DNA of 26,476 nucleotides from positions 1 through 26,476 of the forward strand of contig CAPXSA010000003.1 of assembly GCA_948735595.1 (NCBI GenBank). Reading direction: 5' to 3'. Below the pieces are notes generated by a model. The model saw only the letters and a program-made list of their open reading frames with translations. It did no database searches and had not been told where the DNA came from. The translations under genes were made by a program, and so were the position numbers. Below, piece after piece: positions 15,187 through 23,821 of this stretch (its first letter is position 1; every line of letters starts with the position of its first letter). The DNA comes from an uncultured Clostridia bacterium. GTDB lineage: Bacteria; Bacillota; Clostridia; TANB77; CAG-508.

Positions 15187-15342
15187 ACATATCTTCGCCT
15201 TTTATTTAAGGCTTCCTCCTCTCCTTATTACTACTTTCCCCCCTTTTTGATTTTTTATTCTCTAGAAATATTCATTCACTAGAGGCTAATTATTGCTAGA
15301 CTTCCCTTTACTTGCTAAAAGAACTGTTAGATATCTTTTTTC

Positions 15343-15381
15343 AAAATAAAATAGAAAAATACGGTGTCACAAAATGGCACC
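15343..15381 (-). terminator. Terminator of the central Xre gene
   Basis: As minus-strand RNA GGTGCCA (15381-15375) pairs with TGACACC (15369-15363), six of seven pairs, followed by GTATTTTTCTATTTTATTTTG. Confidence 0.55.
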
Positions 15382-15418
15382 TTACCTTTCTATTTCTCCC
15401 TTTTTTAGTTCATTTAAA

Positions 15419-15754
15419 TTACTCTTCATTATTCCTATTAAAGTATTCAATTAAATGCAAAATCATTTCTTGATTCTCTGGCTTTAATTTTTCAAAACCT
15501 GCTAGTCCCAAATCTTGAGACTTCTTACTAGTTTTATCTAAGTATTCGCCAAATATTGTGTCTGTGCCAATATGAAATAAGTTGCAAATTTTCACCAAGA
15601 CTTCATAAGATGGCTTCGACTTATCTTGTTCAATGTTGCCAATATATCTTGTAGAACATTCAATTGACTCCGATAATTTTTCTTGCGTATATCCATAACT
15701 TTTCCTAAGTGCTTTTAGCTTTTCGCCTATCACAATTTCCTTTTGCTTTCTCAT
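15419..15754 (-). CDS. Xre-family regulator
   Basis: A 111-residue protein with an N-terminal HTH (about 10-63): GEKLKALRKSYGYTQEKLSE is the first half and CSTRYIGNIEQDKSKPS the recognition helix region. A 45-residue tail (FEKLKPENQEMILHLIEYF) is typical of small clostridial Xre regulators and probably makes the dimer. The start follows AGAGGG about 13 bases upstream. It is divergent from the HD-GYP-PBP pair with about 265 bases between them, so it may control those genes, but no clear palindromic operator is visible. Its own transcript would have a leader of about 108 bases and ends at the terminator 15343-15381. Confidence 0.82.
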   Translation of the reverse strand: MRKQKEIVIGEKLKALRKSYGYTQEKLSESIECSTRYIGNIEQDKSKPSYEVLVKICNLFHIGTDTIFGEYLDKTSKKSQDLGLAGFEKLKPENQEMILHLIEYFNRNNEE

Positions 15755-15868
15755 TTTATAATATTCCCTCTTTCAATGTTCAAAATTGTCGTCTACTGCT
15801 TATTGTTTCCTCTTTTATTGGAAATATGATATCAAAATGACACTTTAAATAAAAGGAAGTATATAGGT

Positions 15869-15897
15869 ATTGTATATTAATTTATTTCATATTTCAA
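15869..15897 (-). promoter_or_regulatory. Promoter of the central Xre gene
   Basis: On the minus strand TTGAAA (15897-15892), a 17-base spacer, TACAAT (15874-15869). Confidence 0.5.
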
Positions 15898-15954
15898 TAG
15901 AACATTTATCAAATTATGAATGTATTATTCAAATCTTTCTCAAAATTTTTTCAC

Positions 15955-15983
15955 TTGCCATTTTTTCGCTTTTGTAGTATGAT
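15955..15983 (+). promoter_or_regulatory. Promoter of the HD-GYP-PBP operon
   Basis: TTGCCA (15955-15960), a 17-base spacer, TATGAT (15978-15983), giving a leader of about 30 bases to ATG 16021. Confidence 0.6.
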
Positions 15984-16020
15984 TACATCAATAGATTACA
16001 AAAGAAATTAAGGTGAAAAT

Positions 16021-16959
16021 ATGAAAAATGAAAAAATTGACTTTTATAGTCCTATAGATTTAAAAACCTACAATTTGGAGCAAACCATACGCTACCAGTT
16101 GGATATTTTAGAAAGGCTTGACCTTTTTACTAGAAAACATAGTGAAAATGTAGCCAATTTATGTTGCAGAATTTGCGAATATTTACATTGCAAAAAATCT
16201 TTTACTGTGCATTGTACCATTTGTGGTTACTTACATGACGTTGGAAAAATGCAAATTCCTACCAAAATTTTAAATAAGCCTGATAAACTAACCGAGGAAG
16301 AGTATGAAATCATGAAAAAGCATACTACTCTAGGCTATAAAATATGTATGCAAGAGCCAAAGCTACGTCCTTATGCGCTAGCTGCTTTAGACCATCATGA
16401 AGCGTTAGATGGAACTGGCTATCCAAGTGGTATTAAGAAAAAAGATATTCCTTATGAGGCTCAAATTGTGCGTGTTGCAGATGAATACGATGCTTTAGTT
16501 ACCAAAAGGCAATATAAAACACACGTCAATATTTCTGAAACATTAAAAGAACTGATTAAAGATGCCAAACCTGACCCTAAATTCGTTGCTTTAGACCAAC
16601 TAGCTTCGAAAGAAAAAGATGGTAAAATTAATGGTCTTATTTTAAAAAAACTTTTTAAAGTTGTTATTGATGACACTTTATACGAAATTAGTGGCGTTAT
16701 GGACTATGTAGAATATTTAAAGCAACAAATTAAACGTCTAGAATTAATGCAAAGTTACCAAAAGAAAGCAGATACTTCTAATAAAGAAAAAACGAAAGAA
16801 TACTATTTAGAAGGTATCCATTTATTGCTACAAGAGGGAGAGACAATAGAAAATTATGCACAAATTTTGGAAGAATATAGGAATGCTTTAGTAATTAGAC
16901 AAAATGTGATTAAACAATTATATGATGAAATTAAAATTATTAAAAAATTGAGAGTATAA
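16021..16959 (+). CDS. HD-GYP domain phosphodiesterase
   Basis: A 312-residue cytoplasmic protein. Residues 20-170 form an HD-GYP domain with all key motifs: H40, HDVGK (72-76), H101, HHEALDGTGYP (125-135) and D154. This pattern defines enzymes that break down cyclic di-GMP (or in some cases cGAMP). There is no receiver, PAS or membrane domain, so any signal must come from the C-terminal half (about 190-312), which is helical, charged and coiled-coil-like. The start follows TAAGGTG. The next gene, a penicillin-binding protein, begins 17 bases downstream with its own strong ribosome site, so the two are very probably one operon linking a second-messenger enzyme with wall synthesis. The substrate is inferred from the motif only. 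Confidence 0.85.
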   Translation: MKNEKIDFYSPIDLKTYNLEQTIRYQLDILERLDLFTRKHSENVANLCCRICEYLHCKKSFTVHCTICGYLHDVGKMQIPTKILNKPDKLTEEEYEIMKKHTTLGYKICMQEPKLRPYALAALDHHEALDGTGYPSGIKKKDIPYEAQIVRVADEYDALVTKRQYKTHVNISETLKELIKDAKPDPKFVALDQLASKEKDGKINGLILKKLFKVVIDDTLYEISGVMDYVEYLKQQIKRLELMQSYQKKADTSNKEKTKEYYLEGIHLLLQEGETIENYAQILEEYRNALVIRQNVIKQLYDEIKIIKKLRV

Positions 16960-16976
16960 ACAAAAGAGGAGGTACA

Positions 16977-19187
16977 ATGAGCAGAGTAAAAAAATTATAT
17001 ACTACTTCTAAGAAGTTAACTGTAATTATGCTAATATTTTTTGCTTTATTAATCTTATTAATCATTCGTTTAGGTTTTCTTCAGTTTGTACAAGGTGCTG
17101 ATTTGAAAGAGCAAATGTATAGTCAATTAATTACGAGCCGATTAGTAGCCCCTCATAGAGGTACTATCTATGATGCTAATGGGAAAACACTTGCTATTAG
17201 TGCACCAGTAGATACCATTACCATTAATCCTAAAAGTATTGTTGCTCTAAATGGTGGTAAAATAGACGAAGGTGCTACTAAAGCACTAAAAGAAAAAGTA
17301 GCAAAAGCTTTTTCTGATATTTTTGAACTTGATTACGAAGCAACACTCAAGAAAGTATCTAGTGAAAACTCCTATGAAACTATTATTCGAAAGGTAGACA
17401 AGGATAAAGTAGATATTTTAAAAACTTGGATGGAAGAAGAACAATGTTCTAGTGGAATTAATATCGAAGAAGATACCAAAAGGTCATATCCTTATGAAAA
17501 CTTAGCTTCTTCTTTAATTGGTTTTTGTGGAAATGATAATCAAGGTCTATATGGTTTAGAACTTTATTGGGATAATATTTTAACTGGTACACCGGGTAAA
17601 GTAGTTACTTCACAAGATGCTTTCCAAGACTTTATCCCTGATGAAAACCAAACTTATATCCCTGCTGAAAATGGCTATGACCTTACTTTAACAATTGATG
17701 CTAATATTCAAGCTATTGTTGAAAAATATTTAAAACAAGCTTGTATTGAAAATGGTTGTGAACGTGGTGGTAATGTGATTGCAATGGACCCTAAAACTGG
17801 AGATATTTTAGCAATGGCTACTTATCCTGATTACAACTTAAATACACCTTTTGAAATGCCAAGTTATTTGACAGAAAAAGAATGGAAAAAGATGTCTTCT
17901 GAAAAACAAACTCAAACTCTATACTCTGTTTATCGCAATCGCGCCGTTTCAGATACTTACGAACCCGGCTCTGTATTTAAAACAATAACTGCGGCCATTG
18001 CCTTAGAAGAAGATAAAGCAAGCGTAGACAAGGCAAAGGTATATTATTGCAATAGATCTTACACTGTTTCTGGAATTGGTATAAAGTGTGCACATAATAC
18101 AAAACATGGTTATCAAAGTTTAAGAGAGGCTCTCGCCCACTCTTGTAATGGAGCTTTTATTCAAGTGGGACAAAAGGTAGGTGCTAATACTTTATATAAA
18201 TATTATGATGCTTTTGGATTTTTCCAAAAAACAGGAATTGAAACTGCTGAGGAGAATGGCTCCCCTATTTTTTGGAATGTAAACAATGTAGGTCCTATTG
18301 AGCTTGCCACTATGTCATTTGGGCAGAGATTTAAAATCACTCCTTTGCAAATGATTACCGCAGTATCGGCAGTGGCCAACAATGGTACACTCATGAAACC
18401 TAGAATCGTAAAAGAAATGAAGAATACAGATAATGGGGCTGTTACCACTATTGATCCTGTGCAAGTAAGACAAGTCATTTCCAAAGAGACGGCAGAGGAA
18501 GTCTTATCTATGATGGAAACAGTTGTAACAAATGGTACAGGCAGATATTCTCAAATAAGAGGCTATTCTATTGGGGGTAAAACTGGTACTTCAGAGCCTG
18601 ACCCCGGAAATCCTAAAGAAGGACTTACTTTTTCCTTTTTAGCTGTTTCTCCAGTGGAAAATCCTGAAATCATTATGCTTGTTACTTTATATAACCCTAC
18701 AAAAGGAAGCGCAAATTCAACAGGTCTCCCTATAGCCTCTATTGCAGCACAAAAGATGCTAAAAGAAATATTGCCATATATGCAAGTTCCTGTAGACACT
18801 TCTAGCAACACTACTAGTAATACAACTACCCTTCCAAATGTCACAAATAAAACTGTTGCAGAAGCCAAAAAGATATTAGAAAAGGCAGGATTTACTTGTA
18901 GCACATCAGGTAAATCTGATGAACTAGTAACAGAGCAGTTCCCTGTAAAAGGTTCACAACTAACCAAAAATTCCATTGTAAAATTATATACTGAAAAAGA
19001 AAATACTCGTGTTTCTAAGAAAGTACCTAATTTGATTAATAAAAACCTCTCTCAAGTAAAAGAGGAATTGAAAAAGAGTAATTTGAACCTAAGTGTTACT
19101 GGTTCTGGTATTGTAGTTAGTCAAGAGCCACTTCCTGATACTTCTGTAGAAGAAGGAACTATTATTAAGGTAACAATGGGAACCTAA
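16977..19187 (+). CDS. Class B penicillin-binding protein with PASTA domains (SpoVD/PBP2-like)
   Basis: A 736-residue peptidoglycan transpeptidase. It has a membrane anchor (about 14-33), a dimerisation domain from about 50 that includes APHRGTIYDANG, a transpeptidase domain with the active serine in SVFK (S332, K335), SCN (389-391) and KTG (535-537), and two C-terminal PASTA repeats (about 622-682 and 688-736). All catalytic motifs are intact. This layout matches SpoVD and clostridial PBP2 rather than class A enzymes. These genes usually sit in the mra-mur cluster, but here the gene lies alone behind an HD-GYP gene. The start is fixed by AGAGGAGG just before ATG. The bidirectional terminator 19187-19213 follows at once. 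Division (FtsI-like) and spore-cortex roles cannot be separated from sequence. Confidence 0.93.
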   Translation: MSRVKKLYTTSKKLTVIMLIFFALLILLIIRLGFLQFVQGADLKEQMYSQLITSRLVAPHRGTIYDANGKTLAISAPVDTITINPKSIVALNGGKIDEGATKALKEKVAKAFSDIFELDYEATLKKVSSENSYETIIRKVDKDKVDILKTWMEEEQCSSGINIEEDTKRSYPYENLASSLIGFCGNDNQGLYGLELYWDNILTGTPGKVVTSQDAFQDFIPDENQTYIPAENGYDLTLTIDANIQAIVEKYLKQACIENGCERGGNVIAMDPKTGDILAMATYPDYNLNTPFEMPSYLTEKEWKKMSSEKQTQTLYSVYRNRAVSDTYEPGSVFKTITAAIALEEDKASVDKAKVYYCNRSYTVSGIGIKCAHNTKHGYQSLREALAHSCNGAFIQVGQKVGANTLYKYYDAFGFFQKTGIETAEENGSPIFWNVNNVGPIELATMSFGQRFKITPLQMITAVSAVANNGTLMKPRIVKEMKNTDNGAVTTIDPVQVRQVISKETAEEVLSMMETVVTNGTGRYSQIRGYSIGGKTGTSEPDPGNPKEGLTFSFLAVSPVENPEIIMLVTLYNPTKGSANSTGLPIASIAAQKMLKEILPYMQVPVDTSSNTTSNTTTLPNVTNKTVAEAKKILEKAGFTCSTSGKSDELVTEQFPVKGSQLTKNSIVKLYTEKENTRVSKKVPNLINKNLSQVKEELKKSNLNLSVTGSGIVVSQEPLPDTSVEEGTIIKVTMGT

Positions 19188-19213
19188 AAAAAGCAGCCAG
19201 TGGCTGCTTTTTT
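19187..19213. terminator. Bidirectional intrinsic terminator
   Basis: GCAGCC/GGCTGC (19193-19198, 19202-19207) with a 3-base loop, flanked by six A and six T. It serves both the PBP operon and the convergent LPQTG gene. Confidence 0.9.
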
Positions 19214-19220
19214 AAATTCT

Positions 19221-20639
19221 TTAATATTTAATGTTATACTCTTTATATTTTCTTGCGCCAACCACTGCTGCAACAATTGCTACTCCTATGGCTAATATAA
19301 CTACAATTGTATTAATACCAGTTTGAGGTAATTTTCCTGTTGCTGTTGTATTATCTTTATCAACTGGTTTTGTTGGTTTGCTTGGTTCCTCATCACTTAA
19401 ATTCCATTTAAAATTAGAATCTAAATAATCCCATAAATTTTTTCCTATTTCTTCACCTATACGTGCTTGATATAAAGATACGTCTTCTACTGGATAATAA
19501 GTTCCATTTTCCCCTTCTAATGTCATATATACATAATAATATTGTTGATCTACTAATTTCATATCACCTGTAATTGATTTTTCATTTGATCCTACTGCAA
19601 TAGTACCTGTATATGTAGGAGATTTTGCACTCTTGGCATAATTTAGTAATTTAGTTAAACAATCGGCATCTCCATTTTTAATTGCTCTTAATATAGATTG
19701 ATCTGTAACTGTTCCTATTTTTAAATTTATCTTTCTATTTTTATATTCTTGCACTGGTTCATATACATAGCTAGATGTATAACCTGAGAAGAAATAGCAT
19801 AACATTCTTGAACCTAATTTATTTTGTATTGGTCTTTGCACCTTTGTTCCTAATACAATACATTCATTTACTACTTTTCCTATATTAATTGTATCTTTTT
19901 GTGTCTCATATATCCATACATGAATGTCTCCATTTTTTTCTATTACATCTCTTCCTAAAGTCTTTTTTATTTCAGTATTTTGATTTCCTATAATAGCAAA
20001 AGTAGCATTATTGATGCGTCCATTAGTTTCAGTAGTAACTGTTGGTTTTGTTGTTCCGTTTACAACATAAAAATAATAATCTCTATTTTTCTCTAAACCT
20101 GTAATATTAAGTGCTACATCATAGTATTTTCCTGTAGTTTCTGCTTTTGTAAGTGACATTTTTATTTTAGAAGCATCTGTCCAAGTATTCTCTCCTGGTG
20201 TTGTTGTTCCTCCTTGATTTTCATTTACTGTAATATTAGTTCCTGTAAAGCCTGCTATAGATGAAAATACTTGTACACCTTTTTTAGCGGTAAAATCATA
20301 TGATGCTATTTGCCCTTTATCTGTACTTTCAATAGTATATTGGTATGTCAAAGTCTTTCCATTTGCTACACCTGATGTAATAGTTTTATCCGCTGACTCA
20401 CTAAACTTGATAACTAACTCGTCCATATCTAAATCTGTAGGTGCTTCTTTTTCAAAAGTTACTATAAAAGTAATTACTTGTCCTGTTTGATAACTTCCTG
20501 CTGTTGGACTAGTTATTTCTACTGACTCTACTAAGTTAGAAACATCTAAGACATCTTCTGCTTTTACCTTTACTGCCATTGTTAATAATATTATACTGAT
20601 TAATATTATGATAAACACTATGTTCTTTAATTTTTTCAT
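19221..20639 (-). CDS. LPQTG sortase-anchored surface protein
   Basis: A 472-residue secreted protein. It has a signal peptide (MKKLKNIVFIIILISIILL, cleaved near residue 27 after VKA), an Ig-like N-terminal domain (VESVEITSPTAGSYQTGQV onward), a Thr/Gly-rich linker near 135-145, a long middle region of unknown fold and a Pro/Lys-rich spacer. The C-terminal sorting signal is LPQTG (437-441), a hydrophobic stretch and a basic tail (RKYKEY). It would be linked covalently to the wall by a sortase, which is not in this window. ATG 20639 is chosen because GGGAGG lies seven bases before it and the signal peptide begins there; an upstream ATG at 20765 lies inside the ftsH terminator. The binding partner is unknown. 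Confidence 0.85.
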   Translation of the reverse strand: MKKLKNIVFIIILISIILLTMAVKVKAEDVLDVSNLVESVEITSPTAGSYQTGQVITFIVTFEKEAPTDLDMDELVIKFSESADKTITSGVANGKTLTYQYTIESTDKGQIASYDFTAKKGVQVFSSIAGFTGTNITVNENQGGTTTPGENTWTDASKIKMSLTKAETTGKYYDVALNITGLEKNRDYYFYVVNGTTKPTVTTETNGRINNATFAIIGNQNTEIKKTLGRDVIEKNGDIHVWIYETQKDTINIGKVVNECIVLGTKVQRPIQNKLGSRMLCYFFSGYTSSYVYEPVQEYKNRKINLKIGTVTDQSILRAIKNGDADCLTKLLNYAKSAKSPTYTGTIAVGSNEKSITGDMKLVDQQYYYVYMTLEGENGTYYPVEDVSLYQARIGEEIGKNLWDYLDSNFKWNLSDEEPSKPTKPVDKDNTTATGKLPQTGINTIVVILAIGVAIVAAVVGARKYKEYNIKY

Positions 20640-20703
20640 CTGTTTTCCTCCCTTAAACTTTCCTTTCGTTTCTTTTACATTTTTCGTCATAAATACTAAA
20701 TGT

Positions 20704-20732
20704 ATTATATCCGTAATATAATTTCGTGTCAA
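20704..20732 (-). promoter_or_regulatory. Perfect sigma-A consensus promoter of the LPQTG gene
   Basis: On the minus strand TTGACA (20732-20727), exactly 17 bases, TATAAT (20709-20704): twelve of twelve consensus bases. It implies strong, probably constitutive expression. Confidence 0.85.
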
Positions 20733-20737
20733 CATTT

Positions 20738-20776
20738 TTAAAAAAATAGGAGAAGATTTTCCCACTTCTCCTATTT
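20738..20776 (-). terminator. Terminator of ftsH
   Basis: A 12-bp perfect stem AAATAGGAGAAG/CTTCTCCTATTT (20744-20755, 20765-20776) with a 9-base loop. On the minus strand a U-run follows. It lies 15 bases past the ftsH stop and just before the LPQTG promoter, so it insulates the two. Confidence 0.85.
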
Positions 20777-20791
20777 CTCTATTTCATTTTT

Positions 20792-22609
20792 TTATTGTTC
20801 TTCTCCAAAAATTTCGTCAAATTCTTCTCCATCAATTTTCTCTTTTTCTAATAAGACATTAGCAACAGCTGTTAACTGCTCCATATGAGCCTTTAAAAGT
20901 TCTTCTGCTTTTCTATAAGCAAAATCAATAATACTCTTTACTTCTTCATCTATTAAACCTGCTGTTTCTTCTGAATATTCCCTTCCTTGTGCTAAGTCTC
21001 TTCCTAAAAATACCTCTTCTTGGTTAGAGCCTAATGTAACTGTTCCAAGTCTTTCACTCATACCATATTTCGTAACCATACTTCTGGCAATCCCAGTTGC
21101 TCTTTCGATATCATTGCTTGCACCTGTTGAAATATCATCTAATACTAATTTCTCTGCTACTCTACCACCAAGAAGTGAAACAATATTTTCTACCATTTCT
21201 GTTCTAGACATAAAGTTTTTATCCTCTGTTGGACGATACATTGTATATCCACCAGCCATACCTCTTGGAATAATAGAAATTTGATGTACAGGGTCTTGTG
21301 TAGGTAAAAATCTACTTACTACCGCATGACCTGCTTCATGGAAAGCAACTAATCTTTGTTCTTTCTCACTTCTTACTCTTGTTCTCTTTTCAGGTCCCAT
21401 AGTTACTTTTACCATAGCATCTTCTACTTCTTGCATAGTAATTTGTTCTAGATTTCTTCTTGCTGCAAGTAGTGCTGCTTCATTTAGTACATTTTCTAAG
21501 TCTGCACCTGAAAAACCTGAAGTATTTTTTGCAATTGTTTTTAAGTCTACATCATCTGCTAATTTTTTCTTTCTACTATGAACTTCTAAAATTTGTTCTC
21601 TTGCTTTTACATCAGGATTAGATACCACAATTTGTCTGTCAAATCTTCCCGGTCTTAATAAGGCTTTATCTAATACATCTGGCCTGTTGGTTGCAGCTAA
21701 AACAATAACACCTTCATTTGCTGAGAAACCATCCATTTCTACTAACAATTGATTTAATGTTTGCTCTCTTTCATCATGTCCTCCACCAAGTCCTGCACCT
21801 CTTTGACGTCCTACAGCATCAATTTCATCAATGAATATAATACAAGGGGCTTTTTTCTTAGCTTCTTCAAATAAATCTCTTACACGTGACGCACCAACAC
21901 CTACAAACATTTCTACGAAGTCTGAACCACTGATAAAGAAGAAAGGTACTCCTGCTTCACCTGCAACAGCTTTTGCAAGTAATGTTTTACCTGTTCCTGG
22001 ATGTCCTACTAATAACACACCCTTAGGAATTCTTGCACCCATTTCAGTAAATTTTCTTGGATTTTTCAAGAACTCTACAATTTCTTCTAATTCTTCTTTT
22101 TCTTCATCTACACCTGCTACATTATCAAAAGTAATTCTATTTTTATCTGTTGGATTTATCATTCTAGCACGGCTTTTTCCAAATGACATTGTTTTGCCAT
22201 TTCCACCATTGCCACCTTGTGCTCCACCCATTAATAAAAACCAGAAGATAAAGAATATGATTAGTAATCCAAATGGTGTTAATAAACTTAAAAGTACCAT
22301 CCAAATAGATTCCGATTTTTCATTTACTGTGATACTTCCTGCTTTCATGCTATCAGTTAATGTTTCCATTAAATTATCTACACTAGGAATATTAACTTCC
22401 TTTGCGAAATTTTCATTTTTTAATTTTACTTCTGCTTTTTTCTTATCTGCAGATAGAGTAATTTCTTTTACTTCCCCTGATTCTATCTTTGCAATCAAAT
22501 CAGAATATGCCAATTTACTATCTGTGTTTTCAATAATGGAGCTAATTAATACAATTAAAATAATTCCAATAATCAGCCACATGGCTAATGTTTTAATACT
22601 ATTTTTCAA
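20792..22609 (-). CDS. ftsH: ATP-dependent zinc metalloprotease FtsH
   Basis: A membrane-bound AAA+ protease of 605 residues that degrades misfolded membrane proteins and regulators. Two membrane segments (about 8-25 and 103-127) flank an extracytoplasmic domain. The AAA domain follows, with Walker A GHPGTGKT (202-209), Walker B IIFIDEID (257-264) and the SRH region ending RPGRFDR. The zinc site is HEAGH (424-428) with D500 as likely third ligand. Walker A has His where nearly all FtsH proteins have Pro. TTG 22609 is chosen as start because AGGAGG lies seven bases upstream and it gives MKNSIKTLAMWL, a normal FtsH beginning; ATG 22645 has no ribosome site. A promoter lies at 22717-22689 and the terminator at 20776-20738, so it is a single-gene unit next to tilS, as in many Firmicutes. 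Confidence 0.95.
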   Translation of the reverse strand: MKNSIKTLAMWLIIGIILIVLISSIIENTDSKLAYSDLIAKIESGEVKEITLSADKKKAEVKLKNENFAKEVNIPSVDNLMETLTDSMKAGSITVNEKSESIWMVLLSLLTPFGLLIIFFIFWFLLMGGAQGGNGGNGKTMSFGKSRARMINPTDKNRITFDNVAGVDEEKEELEEIVEFLKNPRKFTEMGARIPKGVLLVGHPGTGKTLLAKAVAGEAGVPFFFISGSDFVEMFVGVGASRVRDLFEEAKKKAPCIIFIDEIDAVGRQRGAGLGGGHDEREQTLNQLLVEMDGFSANEGVIVLAATNRPDVLDKALLRPGRFDRQIVVSNPDVKAREQILEVHSRKKKLADDVDLKTIAKNTSGFSGADLENVLNEAALLAARRNLEQITMQEVEDAMVKVTMGPEKRTRVRSEKEQRLVAFHEAGHAVVSRFLPTQDPVHQISIIPRGMAGGYTMYRPTEDKNFMSRTEMVENIVSLLGGRVAEKLVLDDISTGASNDIERATGIARSMVTKYGMSERLGTVTLGSNQEEVFLGRDLAQGREYSEETAGLIDEEVKSIIDFAYRKAEELLKAHMEQLTAVANVLLEKEKIDGEEFDEIFGEEQ

Positions 22610-22688
22610 AACATTTCCTCCTATCTTGTTTCTTAAACTTCCCATTCAAAAAGTTCTAACCATTCTAAGTATCAATGATTCATTGCAA

Positions 22689-22717
22689 ACTATACCATAC
22701 CCCCAAATGAAATGCAA
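22689..22717 (-). promoter_or_regulatory. Promoter of ftsH
   Basis: On the minus strand TTGCAT (22717-22712), a 17-base spacer, TATAGT (22694-22689). Confidence 0.6.
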
Positions 22718-22807
22718 GCATTTTTATAAAACTTTATGAGTGTCAAATCTAGTGACATCAAGGTTTTGCTTACGGAAGGTTTCATTATGTCTTTATTTAT
22801 ACAAATT

Positions 22808-23809
22808 TTACATTTTCTTGACAAAAATATTACCTTGCTTTACAAAGATTTTTACATTTTTATTTGGTGTTAAATACTTATTTCCAATATTGTTTGCACA
22901 TAATTTTATACAATCTTCTATATGAACTTTGCTAATTCCTTGTGTTGTTCCCATTACCTTGTTAATAGTATATAAAAAAACTCTTGATTTTATTACCTTT
23001 GGTAAATTATTAAACTTTTTCAAATCAAAAATAATCTCTTCTTCATTTTCCCCTATTTTTAAAGTTTCATACGTTCGACTAACAATTTCTTTAAAATATT
23101 CCTCTTCTTCTGTTGCTAATTCTGATAAACGGTTTAAGCCTTGAATAATGTTAGGATTAAATTCCTTTTGCAAATAAGGAATTAACTGATTTCTAATTTT
23201 ATTTCTAGTATAATCATTTTCTAAATTGGTTTTATCAATTCTTGGACTTAACCCTTTTTCTGTGCAGTATGTTTCGATTTCGATTCTATCACACTCTAGG
23301 ATTGGCCTAATGTACTGTTTTACTTTAATTTCAATGCCCTTTAATCCTGAAATACCACTTCCACGTAGCAAATTCATTAGCACAGTTTCTGCATTATCAT
23401 TAGAATTATGGGCTGTTGCAATTTTATTTGCTCCTGTTTGTTTTGCTACCTCTTCAAAAAAATCATAACGTACTTTTCGTCCCATTTCTTCTGTCCCTAG
23501 CTTTTGCTCTTGTGACATTTTTGTAACATCTGCATATTTTATAAAACATGGTACTCCTATTGTTTCACAAAATGCTTGTACATACTCTGTTTCCTCTTCT
23601 GCTTCTTCTCTTAACATATGATTAATATGGCAAACTACTAATTCTATTTTTAAAATTTCTTTCAAGCAAAATAAGCAATTGAGTAAGCACATGGAATCAG
23701 GACCTCCAGATACGCCAATTACTATTTTATCTCCTTCTTGTATTAAGTTATGTTTTTGAATAGTTGTCAAAACTTTTTGTTGTAAATCGTTTTCTTTCCT
23801 CATTTTCAT
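22808..23809 (-). CDS. tilS: tRNA(Ile)-lysidine synthase
   Basis: A 333-residue N-type ATP pyrophosphatase that changes the wobble C34 of the CAU-anticodon tRNA-Ile to lysidine, so that it reads AUA. The PP-loop is VIGVSGGPDSMCLL (31-44). The family block TAHNSNDNAETVLMNLLRGSG follows, then RPILE and the helical middle domain with DYTRNKIRNQLIP. The protein is shorter than Bacillus TilS (over 450 residues), and only a short piece of the C-terminal domain remains (YLTPNKNVKIFVKQGNIFVKKM), as in compact TilS forms. Two start Met codons (23809, 23803) are possible; neither has a good ribosome site. It is preceded by palindromic element B and followed by ftsH, the usual neighbour, though hpt, often between them, is absent. 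Confidence 0.92.
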   Translation of the reverse strand: MKMRKENDLQQKVLTTIQKHNLIQEGDKIVIGVSGGPDSMCLLNCLFCLKEILKIELVVCHINHMLREEAEEETEYVQAFCETIGVPCFIKYADVTKMSQEQKLGTEEMGRKVRYDFFEEVAKQTGANKIATAHNSNDNAETVLMNLLRGSGISGLKGIEIKVKQYIRPILECDRIEIETYCTEKGLSPRIDKTNLENDYTRNKIRNQLIPYLQKEFNPNIIQGLNRLSELATEEEEYFKEIVSRTYETLKIGENEEEIIFDLKKFNNLPKVIKSRVFLYTINKVMGTTQGISKVHIEDCIKLCANNIGNKYLTPNKNVKIFVKQGNIFVKKM

Positions 23810-23821
23810 TTTCTAATTTAC

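Noticed and set aside
20640..20765. N-terminal extension of the LPQTG protein to ATG 20765
   Set aside because: It would run through the ftsH terminator and the gene's own promoter; the ATG at 20639 has a GGGAGG site and begins a normal signal peptide.
21831..22739. A 302-codon plus-strand frame opposite ftsH
   Set aside because: Its length comes from the low stop density opposite a conserved gene; no promoter, ribosome site or domain pattern is present.
22740..22807. Weak hairpin TGTCA/TGACA after tilS as a terminator
   Set aside because: The stem is only five base pairs and no U-run follows on the minus strand.
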